DNA of 64,000 nt from Nocardioides sp. SLBN-35 (GTDB lineage: Bacteria; Actinomycetota; Actinomycetes; Propionibacteriales; Nocardioidaceae), in assembly GCF_006715725.1 (NCBI RefSeq), contig NZ_VFNU01000001.1:3162001-3226000 (forward strand), written 5' to 3'. Both the position numbers and the translations under genes were made by a program. Within the stretch, counting starts at the first letter, position 1; every line of letters starts with the position of its first letter. The notes under the pieces are model-generated. The model was not told the DNA's origin. It made no database searches and worked only from the letters and a program-made list of their open reading frames with translations. Of this stretch, positions 50,659 to 58,813 are shown piece after piece.

Positions 50659-51186
50659 TCAGTCCTTCAGCAACCGGTCGATCTCGACGAGGACACCCTT
50701 GCGGTTCTTGCCGGCGACCTCCCGCTCGCGCAGCCGCCGCAGGTCGTCGGGGCCGATGCCGCCGAGGCGGGTCTTCACCTGCGCGACGGTGAGGGCCTGG
50801 AGGTCGGGGAGGACGAGGGACTCGACGTTGTCCGGCACCTCCGGCTCGCCCGCGGCCGAGGAAGCGGGATCGGACCTGCGGCGCCCCGCGATCAGCTGGG
50901 TCGGCACCAGCTGGGTCGGCAGCGGCAGCTTGGGTGTCGGCAGCTTCGGGACCTGGCGCACGGTGTCGAGCACCTGCAGCAGCGCCTGGGAGTAGGCCTT
51001 GCCGGTGCTGACCAGCTGGCCGAGCAGGTTGTCGGCCTCGGCTCGGGTCAGCGATCCGCGGGCGACGAGGTCGTCCATCAGGCCCTGCAACCGGGTCATC
51101 TGGATCGTGACGCTGTGCTCGAGCGCACCGTGCAGCGCCCGCAGGTTGCGTCCGACGAGGTCGGCCGGCTTCCCGGTGCGTCCCAT
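50659..51186 (-). CDS. Hypothetical helical protein, phasin-like in its N-terminal half
   Basis: 175 aa. The N-terminal 75 residues are amphipathic helices (LRALHGALEHSVTIQMTRLQGLMDDLVARG), recalling phasins or granule-associated proteins. A Pro-rich linker (PKLPTPKLPLPTQLVPTQL) leads to a C-terminal roughly 50-residue helical domain. No confident family. It is divergent from the AAA+ ATPase, with 142 bp between them. Confidence 0.65.
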   Translation of the reverse strand: MGRTGKPADLVGRNLRALHGALEHSVTIQMTRLQGLMDDLVARGSLTRAEADNLLGQLVSTGKAYSQALLQVLDTVRQVPKLPTPKLPLPTQLVPTQLIAGRRRSDPASSAAGEPEVPDNVESLVLPDLQALTVAQVKTRLGGIGPDDLRRLREREVAGKNRKGVLVEIDRLLKD

Positions 51187-51328
51187 GCTTGCCTCCAGTG
51201 TGAACGCCTCCCTCGCTCAGGGTAGGCGGGCGCCCACCTCGATATCCAGTGGCGTCGCAGGTGTACGCCGCCGCACACTGGCCGACTGTGCCCCGTACCC
51301 GTCCCCGACCGAACCGAAGGTGGTGACC

Positions 51329-52624
51329 ATGACCGACATCGACGCCCTCGACCTCCTCGCCGAGGCGCCCGCCCCTGCCCTGCGACTGCTCGCCACCGCG
51401 ATCGACCGCGAGTTCGAGCGCCGCGAGGAGAGCGTGCCCTCGCCCTACGACCACGCCGCCGGACAGCTCGGCATCCACGTCACCGACCTGGTCGTGCTCA
51501 CCGAGGTGCTCGAGGCGCCGGTCGCGCACTCCGTCGGCCACTGGCTCTTCGAGGCGCAGCTGCGCTGGAGCACCGAGCACGTCGGCGCGTACCCCTCTCT
51601 CCCCGCGACGACGGAGACCGTCCCCGGCGCACGCGGTGACGTCCGCGCGTTCAACGCGGTCACGATGACGCTGCCCGCCGGCACGCTGTCCGGCGCGCCC
51701 CTGGTCGTCCGGCTCGTCCCGGACCGGTTCGGTCGCGAGTTCGAGCTGATCGGGCGCGCGCAGGACGCCGACGCGCTCCCCGACGTGCTCGACGGCTTCC
51801 TGCGCCGCTGCCGCACCTCGGACTCGCCGTACCGCCAGGGCACCTACCGGCTCACCACCGGCAACCGGGGCCTCGTGCTCAAGCGGTGGACTCCGCCGGA
51901 CGCGTCGCGCGACCTGCTCAAGCTCGACGCGTCGGTGTGGCACACCGTCGACCGCGGTGTGCACCGCGTGCTCGACCTCGCTCCCGACCTGGCGGCGCGC
52001 GGTCTCGGCACCAGCACCGGGCTGCTGCTCGTCGGCCCACCGGGCACCGGCAAGACCCAGCTCGGCACGGTCGTGGCCCGCGAGCTGCACGGTACGACGA
52101 CCGTCCTGGTCCCCGGCACCTACGTCACCGAGCACTACCTGAGCGAGCTCTTCGACCTGGCCGCGGACCTCTCGCCGTGCCTGATCCTGATGGACGACCT
52201 CGACCTGATCGCGGGCGAGCGCGGGCAGACCAACCCGCACCGGCTGCGCGAGTTCCTCAACGTGATGGACGGTGGGCTCGCCGACCGCAGCGGCGTCGTG
52301 GTCATCGCGTCCACGAACGACCATCGCAAGATCGACAAGGCCGCCCGCCGCTCGTCTCGGTTCGACACGGTCATCCGGATGGAGGCGCCGGGCGTCGAGG
52401 GCCGGCTCGCGATCCTCGGGCGCTACCTCGCCTGGTGCACCACGCCGCTCGACCTGCCGGCGGTGGCGCGGGCCACCGAAGGCGCGACCGGCGCGGACCT
52501 CAAGGAGCTGGTCCGGTCCACGGTGCTCGAGACGCAGGACGCCGTGACCACACAGGCGCTGCTCGCACAGGCGGCCGAGGGTGGGTGGCGGCCGACGGCC
52601 CCGGCGGCCGGGGACTACCTGTGA
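51329..52624 (+). CDS. AAA+ ATPase with an uncharacterised N-terminal domain
   Basis: 431 aa. Residues 1-225 hold no motif I recognise. The AAA+ module follows with Walker A GPPGTGKT (near 236), Walker B LILMDDLD, sensor 1 STND and an RSSRFD arginine-finger-like segment, then a lid domain. It is closest in style to Cdc48/katanin-class ATPases and probably forms a ring acting on proteins. GAAGGTGG precedes ATG 51329. No protease or partner gene is adjacent; the divergent phasin-like gene is the only candidate partner. Confidence 0.82.
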   Translation: MTDIDALDLLAEAPAPALRLLATAIDREFERREESVPSPYDHAAGQLGIHVTDLVVLTEVLEAPVAHSVGHWLFEAQLRWSTEHVGAYPSLPATTETVPGARGDVRAFNAVTMTLPAGTLSGAPLVVRLVPDRFGREFELIGRAQDADALPDVLDGFLRRCRTSDSPYRQGTYRLTTGNRGLVLKRWTPPDASRDLLKLDASVWHTVDRGVHRVLDLAPDLAARGLGTSTGLLLVGPPGTGKTQLGTVVARELHGTTTVLVPGTYVTEHYLSELFDLAADLSPCLILMDDLDLIAGERGQTNPHRLREFLNVMDGGLADRSGVVVIASTNDHRKIDKAARRSSRFDTVIRMEAPGVEGRLAILGRYLAWCTTPLDLPAVARATEGATGADLKELVRSTVLETQDAVTTQALLAQAAEGGWRPTAPAAGDYL

Positions 52625-52640
52625 GCCGTCCGGTCGTCAG

Positions 52641-54266
52641 TCAGTCATAGGCGGCCTCCACCTCCCAGCTGCCGGGCGCACGCCAGCACAGCAACCAGGC
52701 CCGCCCGTCCACGCCGACCACCTGGAACCGGGCCGCCCGCCCCGATCCCGCCGCACCCGAGAGCCACCACCCCTCGTCGACCGGCCACGGCCCGGCCCAG
52801 GAGGCGACGGGGCACCAGTGCCGACCGAGCCGGATCCGCCACGGCGCGCCGGTCACCTGCCCGCGCGCGGTGACCGCGACAGGGACCGAGGCCTCGTCGA
52901 CGACCTCGGCCTCGAGTGGTGTGGCGAAGACCCGGCTCGGCGCGGGGCCGGGGATCCGCCCGGGCCAAGGTCGTTCGACCGGGCGCAGCCCGACCGGCCG
53001 CTCTCCCCACGGCACCAGGGCCTGGCGGTCGGCGGCGCCGCGTCCGCCCTGGAGCACGGGGACCCGGACCGCGTCGTACCCGACCATCGCCTGCACCCGG
53101 GCGACGCCGCGGACCACCTGCTCCTCGGCTCCCCCGCCCCACAGCCCGTCGGCGTGGTCGCCGGCGGGCTCGACGACGTCGGGCAGGAAGCGGACGAGGG
53201 CGACCGCGGAGGTGATGGTCTCGCCGGTGGACTTGCGGCTGCGCAGCCCGGAGGACGCCATGCCCGCCTGGAGCTGCCAGTGCACCCGGTCGACGAGGTC
53301 GCGGGAGGTGAAGCAGCGCGGGTGCACCCAGGTCCGGGCGGAGACGCCCTCCTCGAACTCGGCCTCGATCCGGACCGAGGTCGCCACCAGCTGCCGGTCG
53401 GCCAGTCCGGCGACGAACCGCTCGGCGGTGGTGCGGACGCTGAAGGTGACCGCCTCCGCGGAGTCGAGCGGCGGCTCGAAGGCGACCTCGCAGGTCAGCT
53501 CGGGCGGTGGGGTGCGCGAGGCGAGCCGGGTCACCTCGCGGCCCTGCACCCGCCGCCACACGTCGGTGCCGTAGCCGCCGAACCGGTTGGCGACCTCCCC
53601 CGCGCCCAGCCGGGCGAAGTCGGCGAGGAGCACCAGCCCGAGCCGGCGCAGCAGGTCGGCGAGCTCGGCGCCCTCCGGGCCGTCGTCGGCGAGGACGGTG
53701 ACGGGCAGGCCGCGCAGGAACTCCGCCGAGGAGCCCGAGGGGATCGAGAGACAGGCCTGCGGGGGCGCCTCCCGGGCGGCGCGCTCGGCGGTGTAGAGGT
53801 CGTCGGCCGCACCGAACCGGCTGTCCCACACCCCCGCCTGGACGAGGTGCTCGGCGAGGACGGCCGCTGCGGCCTCCTCGCCGTCGATCTGCCCGCGGGC
53901 GCCACCGCGGGCGAAGTACCGCCCCGGAGCGGGGACGGCGAGCAGCCCGGGCCGCAGCGGCGCCACCCCGGGGCGTACCGCCTCGACCGCCGCCAGCACC
54001 GGCTCGAACCACCGGGCGTCGCGGTCGGGGTTGGCGTCGAGCAGCACCACCTCGGGGCAGCGCGCCTGGGCGTCGCGGCGCCGGTGGCCGCGGCGTACGC
54101 CCTCGGCGCGGGCGGCGGCGTTGCACACCGCCACCACGTTGTTGGCCAGGACGACGGCCGGTGCCACGACCTCGGGGCGTGGGGCGTCATCAGGCAGTGT
54201 GTCGACGCGCTCGAGCAGCGCCGCGGTCACCGACCAGTCCGGGCACCAGAGCACCATGGTCCGCAT
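52641..54266 (-). CDS. imuB: ImuB-type Y-family DNA polymerase-like protein
   Basis: 541 aa. The protein starts MRTMVLWCPDWSV and contains the Y-family palm and little-finger-like regions with helix-hairpin-helix (FARLGAGEVANRFGGYG). The catalytic carboxylates of active Y-family polymerases are not obvious; ImuB is known as an inactive adaptor that links DnaE2 to the beta clamp. The ATG shares one base with the imuA' stop (TGATG). Confidence 0.9.
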   Translation of the reverse strand: MRTMVLWCPDWSVTAALLERVDTLPDDAPRPEVVAPAVVLANNVVAVCNAAARAEGVRRGHRRRDAQARCPEVVLLDANPDRDARWFEPVLAAVEAVRPGVAPLRPGLLAVPAPGRYFARGGARGQIDGEEAAAAVLAEHLVQAGVWDSRFGAADDLYTAERAAREAPPQACLSIPSGSSAEFLRGLPVTVLADDGPEGAELADLLRRLGLVLLADFARLGAGEVANRFGGYGTDVWRRVQGREVTRLASRTPPPELTCEVAFEPPLDSAEAVTFSVRTTAERFVAGLADRQLVATSVRIEAEFEEGVSARTWVHPRCFTSRDLVDRVHWQLQAGMASSGLRSRKSTGETITSAVALVRFLPDVVEPAGDHADGLWGGGAEEQVVRGVARVQAMVGYDAVRVPVLQGGRGAADRQALVPWGERPVGLRPVERPWPGRIPGPAPSRVFATPLEAEVVDEASVPVAVTARGQVTGAPWRIRLGRHWCPVASWAGPWPVDEGWWLSGAAGSGRAARFQVVGVDGRAWLLCWRAPGSWEVEAAYD

Positions 54267-54871
54267 CAGAGCACCACGTCCGCCCGCACCGGCATCCGCC
54301 CGCCACCGCGAGCGACGAGCGTGGCCCGGCGCTCGCGGAGCCGGCCGCGGCCGTGGCCGATGCCGTCCCAGGCCACCTGCTCCGCGTTGATCCTGGCCTC
54401 GCAGCGCGGCCACTCGCCCTGCACGACGAGCACCGCCGACCTGGCCCGCAGCCGGGCCTCGATGAGCGAGGCGGACTTCGGGTCGACGCCGCCGGGTGGT
54501 CGCAGCACCACCACCTTGAGCACGTCGACCAGGGCCGCGGTCACCTCGAGCCAGTGCTCCCCCGGCGCGGGGACGAGGACGGTGCGCCCGAGCACGATCC
54601 CCTGCTGCTGGGCGGCCTCGGCGCCGAAGTCGTCCCAGCCCGCGAACCCGACCCACTCCCCGGCCTGCGAGGCGCCGGCCGCCAGGGCCATGCCGAGGGT
54701 CGCCGAGTCGACGCCGTAGACCCCGCCGGTGCGCAGCTGGACCAGGCCGTCGAGCACGGGAAGCACCGGGACCAGCAGCCGGGTCGGGCCGCCCTCGAGC
54801 GCAGCGATCCGCCCGCGCAGCTGGTCGACCACTGCACGCGGGTCGTCGATCTCGAGGGGGCGAACACTCAC
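54266..54871 (-). CDS. imuA': ImuA'-like SOS mutagenesis protein
   Basis: 201 aa. A RecA-like fragment with degenerate Walker motifs (TLGMALAAGASQAGEWVGFAG, KVVVLRPP) fits the mycobacterial ImuA' type. GTG 54871 is chosen because the LexA box (54882-54897) and a -10-like GAACAT lie directly upstream, predicting a leaderless mRNA; a farther upstream start would span the LexA box and a repeat element. It is the first gene of imuA'-imuB. Confidence 0.85.
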   Translation of the reverse strand: MSVRPLEIDDPRAVVDQLRGRIAALEGGPTRLLVPVLPVLDGLVQLRTGGVYGVDSATLGMALAAGASQAGEWVGFAGWDDFGAEAAQQQGIVLGRTVLVPAPGEHWLEVTAALVDVLKVVVLRPPGGVDPKSASLIEARLRARSAVLVVQGEWPRCEARINAEQVAWDGIGHGRGRLRERRATLVARGGGRMPVRADVVL

Positions 54872-54881
54872 CCGTCCATGT

Positions 54882-54897
54882 TCGAACAGATGTTCGA
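54882..54897 (-). promoter_or_regulatory. LexA (SOS) box upstream of imuA'-imuB
   Basis: TCGAACAGATGTTCGA, the same arms as the dnaE2 box. It lies 11 bp upstream of the GTG start of imuA'. Confidence 0.9.
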
Positions 54898-54936
54898 ACA
54901 AAGCAAGTGGGCTCTCTGCCCGCGAGCAGGCCGGGA

Positions 54937-55012
54937 GTTTCACCGGCCGACCGGTGAAACTGGTGCCGGGACGAGGAAGCATTCTCGTCCATGCGCCAGT
55001 TTCGTCGTCCAA
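54937..55012 (+). repeat. 76-nt double-hairpin repeat element, left copy
   Basis: Contains a nearly perfect 24-bp palindrome (54937-54960) and then a second hairpin (about 54958-55003). It matches the reverse complement of 56079-56154 at about 65 of 76 positions. It lies between the LexA box of imuA' and the AbiEi/DUF559 gene. The gap 54872-55112 holds only the LexA box and this element. Confidence 0.85.
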
Positions 55013-55112
55013 GCCGACAAGTCACTCACAGGTCCACAGCGGCGTACCTCGCTATCCACAGCCCGAGGACCGACCCCAGCACCGTGCCCGGAAAAGGGGC
55101 AGGCTCCTCGAC

Positions 55113-56051
55113 ATGCTCGAGCACCTCGTCGACGCTCACGGGATCCTGCTACGTCGCGACGCCATCGCCGCCGGCTCAACGGACAATGCACTGAAGCGTG
55201 CTGTGCGCGCTGGTTTCCTGGTGCGAATCCGCCAAGGGGTCTACGTGCTCCGCGGCATCTGGGAGAACTCAGACCCCGTAGCTCGGCACCGACTCCTCCT
55301 CGAGGGAACTCGCCAGTTGTACGACGACAACGTGGCCGCTTCCCACGTCAGCGCCTGCATCGAGCAGGGCGGGCCGAACTGGCGACTCGACCTCACGTCA
55401 GTCCACTTCACGAGCCTGTACGGCAAGGGCGAGCGGTCTGCGGCTCGCGTCATCCATCACCGCGGGGAGCTGCTCGTCAACGACCTCACGCGCGACGAGC
55501 GCGGCTGGCTGACAGCCCCGGCTCGCACGGCCCTGGACACCGCCACGCTGGCCGATCTCGAGCCAGCGGTTGCCGTTCTCGACTGGTACGTCCAAGCCGG
55601 CCTCACCACGTTGACCGCACTGTTCGATCTCTACGACCAGCGGATGCGAGTCTGGCCGGACTCACTCCGACTCCGTCACATCCTCGGACTGACGGACGGA
55701 AGAGCCGAGTCTTTCGGCGAGACGCGGACTCGGCTCGTGCTCCGCGTCGCCCGCGTGCCCGCACCGATCGCCCAGTACGAGATCAAGCATCCGAGTGGAC
55801 TCCTGGCAGGACGGGTCGACTTCGCCTGGCCCGAGTTCAAGGTGATGCTGGAGTTCGACGGCCTGATCAAGTACCACCGATTCCGCCGCCCCAGCGAGAC
55901 CGTCGAGGAGATGGTGATCCGGGAGAAGCAGCGCGAGGACATGCTCCGCGAGCTCACCGGCTGGGTCATGATCAGGATCACCTGGGCCGACCTCGACCGC
56001 CCTGAGGCCACCGCCGCACGCATTCTCCGCGCAATGCGGCTGGCCGCCTGA
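55113..56051 (+). CDS. AbiEi-type winged-helix protein with DUF559 (Vsr-like) nuclease domain
   Basis: 312 aa. The N-terminal winged helix (about 8-46, LLRRDAIAAGSTDNALKRAV then LVRIRQGVYVL) is of the AbiEi antitoxin type. A middle AbiEi-like region follows. The C-terminal DUF559 domain has a PD-(D/E)XK-like core: E199/E203, D236 in GRVDFAW and E247 in LEFDG with K253. No AbiEii toxin gene is adjacent. The gene is bracketed by inverted 76-nt palindromic elements. It may be a nuclease or a regulator; no direct function can be assigned. Confidence 0.82.
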   Translation: MLEHLVDAHGILLRRDAIAAGSTDNALKRAVRAGFLVRIRQGVYVLRGIWENSDPVARHRLLLEGTRQLYDDNVAASHVSACIEQGGPNWRLDLTSVHFTSLYGKGERSAARVIHHRGELLVNDLTRDERGWLTAPARTALDTATLADLEPAVAVLDWYVQAGLTTLTALFDLYDQRMRVWPDSLRLRHILGLTDGRAESFGETRTRLVLRVARVPAPIAQYEIKHPSGLLAGRVDFAWPEFKVMLEFDGLIKYHRFRRPSETVEEMVIREKQREDMLRELTGWVMIRITWADLDRPEATAARILRAMRLAA

Positions 56052-56078
56052 GTGCCCCTCCAGTCCCGTCCGCCCCAC

Positions 56079-56154
56079 TTGGACGAGAAAACTCGCGCCT
56101 GGACGAGGAAGTTTCCTCGTCCAGGCGCGAGTTTCACCGGTCGACCGGTGAAAC
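56079..56154 (-). repeat. 76-nt double-hairpin repeat element, right inverted copy
   Basis: On the minus strand it starts with a perfect 24-bp palindrome (56154-56131), followed by a second hairpin with arms of about 21 bp (about 56134-56089). It sits between the 3' ends of the AbiEi/DUF559 and SDR genes and could also act as a transcription terminator. Confidence 0.87.
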
Positions 56155-56161
56155 TGGCACC

Positions 56162-57046
56162 TCAGGCGGTGCCGTACACCGGCTCCGGCGTGGGCGCCTC
56201 ACCGAGCAGGTCCCGCAGAGCGGGACCGACCTTCTCGGCCTCCCAGCGAGCGCCGGCGTCGCGCGAGGGACCGTGGGTCCAGCCGTTCTCGACGGTGATG
56301 ACGGAGCCGTCGATCTCGATGACGCGACCGGTCACGTCGCCGGCCTCCTCGGAGGCCAGCCACGCCACGACGGGCGAGTTGTCCTCGGGCAGCGCCATCG
56401 CGGAGGTGTCGAAGGCACCCTCGGTCATCCGGGTCTTGGCGACCGGGGCGATCGCGTTGACGGTGACGCCGTACCGGCCCATCTCGACTGCGGCGACCAG
56501 GGTCATGCCGGCGATGCCGGCCTTCGCGGCGGAGTACGTCGTCTGGCCGAGCGAGCCCTGGAGGCCGGCGCCGGACGAGGTGTTGATCACCCGGGCCGCG
56601 CGCTGACGGCCCTCCTTCGCCTCGGCCCGCCAGTAGGCGCCCGCGTGGCGCAGCGGGGCGAAGTGGCCCTTGAGGTGCACGCGAACGACGGCGTCCCACT
56701 CCTCCTCGCTGGTGTTGACCAGCATCCGGTCGCGCAGGAAGCCCGCGTTGTTGACCAGGATGTCGAGGCCACCGAAGGTGTCGATCGCCTGCCGGACCAT
56801 GGCCTCGGCAGCGGCGAAGTCGGCGACGTCGGCGCCGTTGACCACAGCCTCGCCACCCATCGCCTCGATCTCGGCGACGACCTGGTGGGCGGGCGACTCG
56901 TCGGTGCCCTCACCCGCGGCCGACACGCCGAAGTCGTTGACGACCACCTTGGCGCCGTGGCGCGCCAGCTCCAGCGCGTGGGCGCGTCCGATGCCTCGTC
57001 CCGCACCGGTCACGATCGCGACCCGGCCCTCCAGCAACCTGCTCAC
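56162..57046 (-). CDS. SDR-family oxidoreductase (probable steroid ring catabolism)
   Basis: 294 aa. Cofactor motif TGAGRGIG, NNAG, catalytic YSAAK and a C-terminal extension. It is similar in layout and setting to the Rv3548c/Rv3549c SDRs that stand beside echA20-ipdAB in M. tuberculosis. GTG 57046 follows GAGGAG. It diverges from echA20 across a perfect 20-bp palindrome, so both are probably controlled together in HIP (ring C/D) degradation; the exact step is not known. Confidence 0.85.
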   Translation of the reverse strand: MSRLLEGRVAIVTGAGRGIGRAHALELARHGAKVVVNDFGVSAAGEGTDESPAHQVVAEIEAMGGEAVVNGADVADFAAAEAMVRQAIDTFGGLDILVNNAGFLRDRMLVNTSEEEWDAVVRVHLKGHFAPLRHAGAYWRAEAKEGRQRAARVINTSSGAGLQGSLGQTTYSAAKAGIAGMTLVAAVEMGRYGVTVNAIAPVAKTRMTEGAFDTSAMALPEDNSPVVAWLASEEAGDVTGRVIEIDGSVITVENGWTHGPSRDAGARWEAEKVGPALRDLLGEAPTPEPVYGTA

Positions 57047-57113
57047 TTCGGTCTCCTCTACGACGTCGGTTCGTCCACTCCTCGTCCAATCGGACTCGGG
57101 ACAGGACGCACAA

Positions 57114-57133
57114 TACCAAGCAAATGCTTGGTA
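57114..57133. promoter_or_regulatory. 20-bp palindromic operator between SDR and echA20
   Basis: TACCAAGCAAATGCTTGGTA is a perfect inverted repeat (two 9-bp arms, 2-bp centre), overlapping the predicted -10 TAGCAT (57132-57137) of echA20. It is a TetR-type operator by appearance. The spacing between CAAG and CTTG is 6 nt, not the 2 nt of the KstR2 consensus. Confidence 0.75.
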
Positions 57134-57143
57134 GCATGACGGC

Positions 57144-57914
57144 ATGACAGTCACCAGCGAGTTGCGGCCCGACGGGATCCGCGTCGTCACGATGAACGCT
57201 CCCCCGGTCAACGCCCTCACCGTCCAGGGCTGGTTCGACGTGGCAGCAGCCCTCGACGAGGCCAGCGCCGACATGGCGACCAAGGTCGTCGTGCTCCGCG
57301 CGGAGGGCAAGGGCTTCAACGCGGGCGTCGACATCAAGGAGATGCAGAACACCACCGGGTTCGACGCCCTGCTCGGCGCCAACAAGGGCTGCTTCGCCGC
57401 CTTCAAGGCTGTCTACGAGTGCTCGGTCCCCGTCGTCGCGGCCGTCAACGGCTTCTGCGTCGGCGGCGGTGTCGGCCTGGTCGGCAACGCCGACATCGTG
57501 GTCGCGAGCGACGACGCCTTCTTCGGCGTGCCCGAGGTCAACCAGGGCGCCCTCGGCGCCGCGACCCACATGGCGCGCCTGGTCCCCCAGCACATGATGC
57601 GCACCCTCTACTTCACCGCGCGCACGATCCCGGCCAAGGACCTGGTCCAGTTCGGCTCCGTGCTCGAGGTCGTCGCACGCGAGGACCTCCTCGACGCCGC
57701 CCTCGCGGTCGCGGGCGAGATCGCCGCCAAGAACACCAAGGTCATCCGGGCCGCCAAGGAGGCGCTCAACGGGATCGACCCGATCGACGTCAATAAGTCG
57801 TACCGCTGGGAGCAGGGCTTCACCTTCGAGCTCAACCTGATGGGCGTCAGCGACGAGCTGCGCGACGACTTCGCCGGCACCGACAAGGCCGACAGCAAGG
57901 CGAAGGGGGCCTGA
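57144..57914 (+). CDS. echA20: EchA20-like enoyl-CoA hydratase/isomerase-fold enzyme
   Basis: 256 aa crotonase fold: the oxyanion-hole segments KGFNAGVDIKEM and NGFCVGGGVGLVGNADIVV are visible. EchA20 in mycobacteria opens a ring of the HIP-CoA pathway intermediate HIEC-CoA. The order echA20-ipdA-ipdB-ipdC supports the assignment. No RBS; TAGCAT ends 6 nt before ATG 57144, so the mRNA is probably leaderless. Its stop shares a base with the ipdA ATG. Confidence 0.88.
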   Translation: MTVTSELRPDGIRVVTMNAPPVNALTVQGWFDVAAALDEASADMATKVVVLRAEGKGFNAGVDIKEMQNTTGFDALLGANKGCFAAFKAVYECSVPVVAAVNGFCVGGGVGLVGNADIVVASDDAFFGVPEVNQGALGAATHMARLVPQHMMRTLYFTARTIPAKDLVQFGSVLEVVAREDLLDAALAVAGEIAAKNTKVIRAAKEALNGIDPIDVNKSYRWEQGFTFELNLMGVSDELRDDFAGTDKADSKAKGA

Positions 57915-58813
57915 TGAGCAGCAACCGCAAGCCGCGCGACAAGCGGATGTCGATCGACGACGTCGTCGGCAGCCTCGAGAGCGGCATGACCATCGGCATC
58001 GGCGGCTGGGGCCCGCGGCGCAAGCCGATGGCGCTGGTCCGCGCGATCTACAAATCCGACCTCACCGACCTGACCATCGTCAGCTGGGGCGGCGCCGACG
58101 TGGGCCTGCTGGCTCGCGCGGGCAAGATCCGCAAGCTGGTCTACGCGTTCGTCTCCCTCGACTCGGTCCCGCTCGAGCCGAACTTCCAGCGCGCCCGCCA
58201 GGCCGCGTCCATCCCGGAGGTCGTCGAGCTCGACGAGGGCATGTTCCAGACCGGCCTCAAGGCCGCGGCGGAGCGCCTGCCGTTCCTCCCGATGCGCGCC
58301 GGCCTCGGCTCCGACGTCCTGGTCAACAACCCGTGGATCAAGACCGTCACCAGCCCGTACGACGAGGGCCACGGTCACGAGGAGCTCGTCGCCGTCCCCG
58401 CGCTCAGGTTGGACGCCGCGCTCGTGCACCTCAACCGCGCCGACCAGCACGGCAACGCGTCGTACCTCGGGCCGGACCCGTACTTCGACGACCTGTTCGC
58501 CATGGCCGCCGGCAAGACGTACCTGAGCGTCGAGGAGGTCGTCGACACCGCCGGTCTCACCGTCGACACACCCGTCCAGCGACTGCTGCTGAGCCGGATG
58601 ATGGTCAGCGGCGTCGTCGAGACCCCCAACGGCGCGCACTTCACCACCTGCACGCCCGACTACGAGCGCGACGAGAGGTTCCAACGCGCGTACGCCGCTG
58701 CCGCGTCGGGCTCCGACGAGGACTGGCAGGCGTTCCACGACCGCTTCCTTGCCGGCGACGAGGCGTCCTACCAGGCGGCCGTCCAGGCCTTCACCGAGGA
58801 GAACGCCAAGTGA
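57914..58813 (+). CDS. ipdA: IpdA, COCHEA-CoA hydrolase alpha subunit (CoA-transferase fold)
   Basis: 299 aa. GMTIGIGGWGPRRKPMALVRAI is the CoA-transferase family I N-terminal pattern, and LVHLNRADQHGNASYLG lies in the second half. IpdAB does not transfer CoA but opens the last steroid ring (COCHEA-CoA). The start is at 57914 (TGATG), and it is coupled to ipdB by GTGA. Confidence 0.88.
   Translation: MSSNRKPRDKRMSIDDVVGSLESGMTIGIGGWGPRRKPMALVRAIYKSDLTDLTIVSWGGADVGLLARAGKIRKLVYAFVSLDSVPLEPNFQRARQAASIPEVVELDEGMFQTGLKAAAERLPFLPMRAGLGSDVLVNNPWIKTVTSPYDEGHGHEELVAVPALRLDAALVHLNRADQHGNASYLGPDPYFDDLFAMAAGKTYLSVEEVVDTAGLTVDTPVQRLLLSRMMVSGVVETPNGAHFTTCTPDYERDERFQRAYAAAASGSDEDWQAFHDRFLAGDEASYQAAVQAFTEENAK

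Noticed and set aside
54872..55012. imuA' start near 55012
   Set aside because: It would place the LexA box and the 76-nt repeat inside the coding region.
55113..56051. AbiE type IV toxin-antitoxin system
   Set aside because: Only the AbiEi-like half is present, fused to a DUF559 domain; no AbiEii nucleotidyltransferase gene is adjacent.
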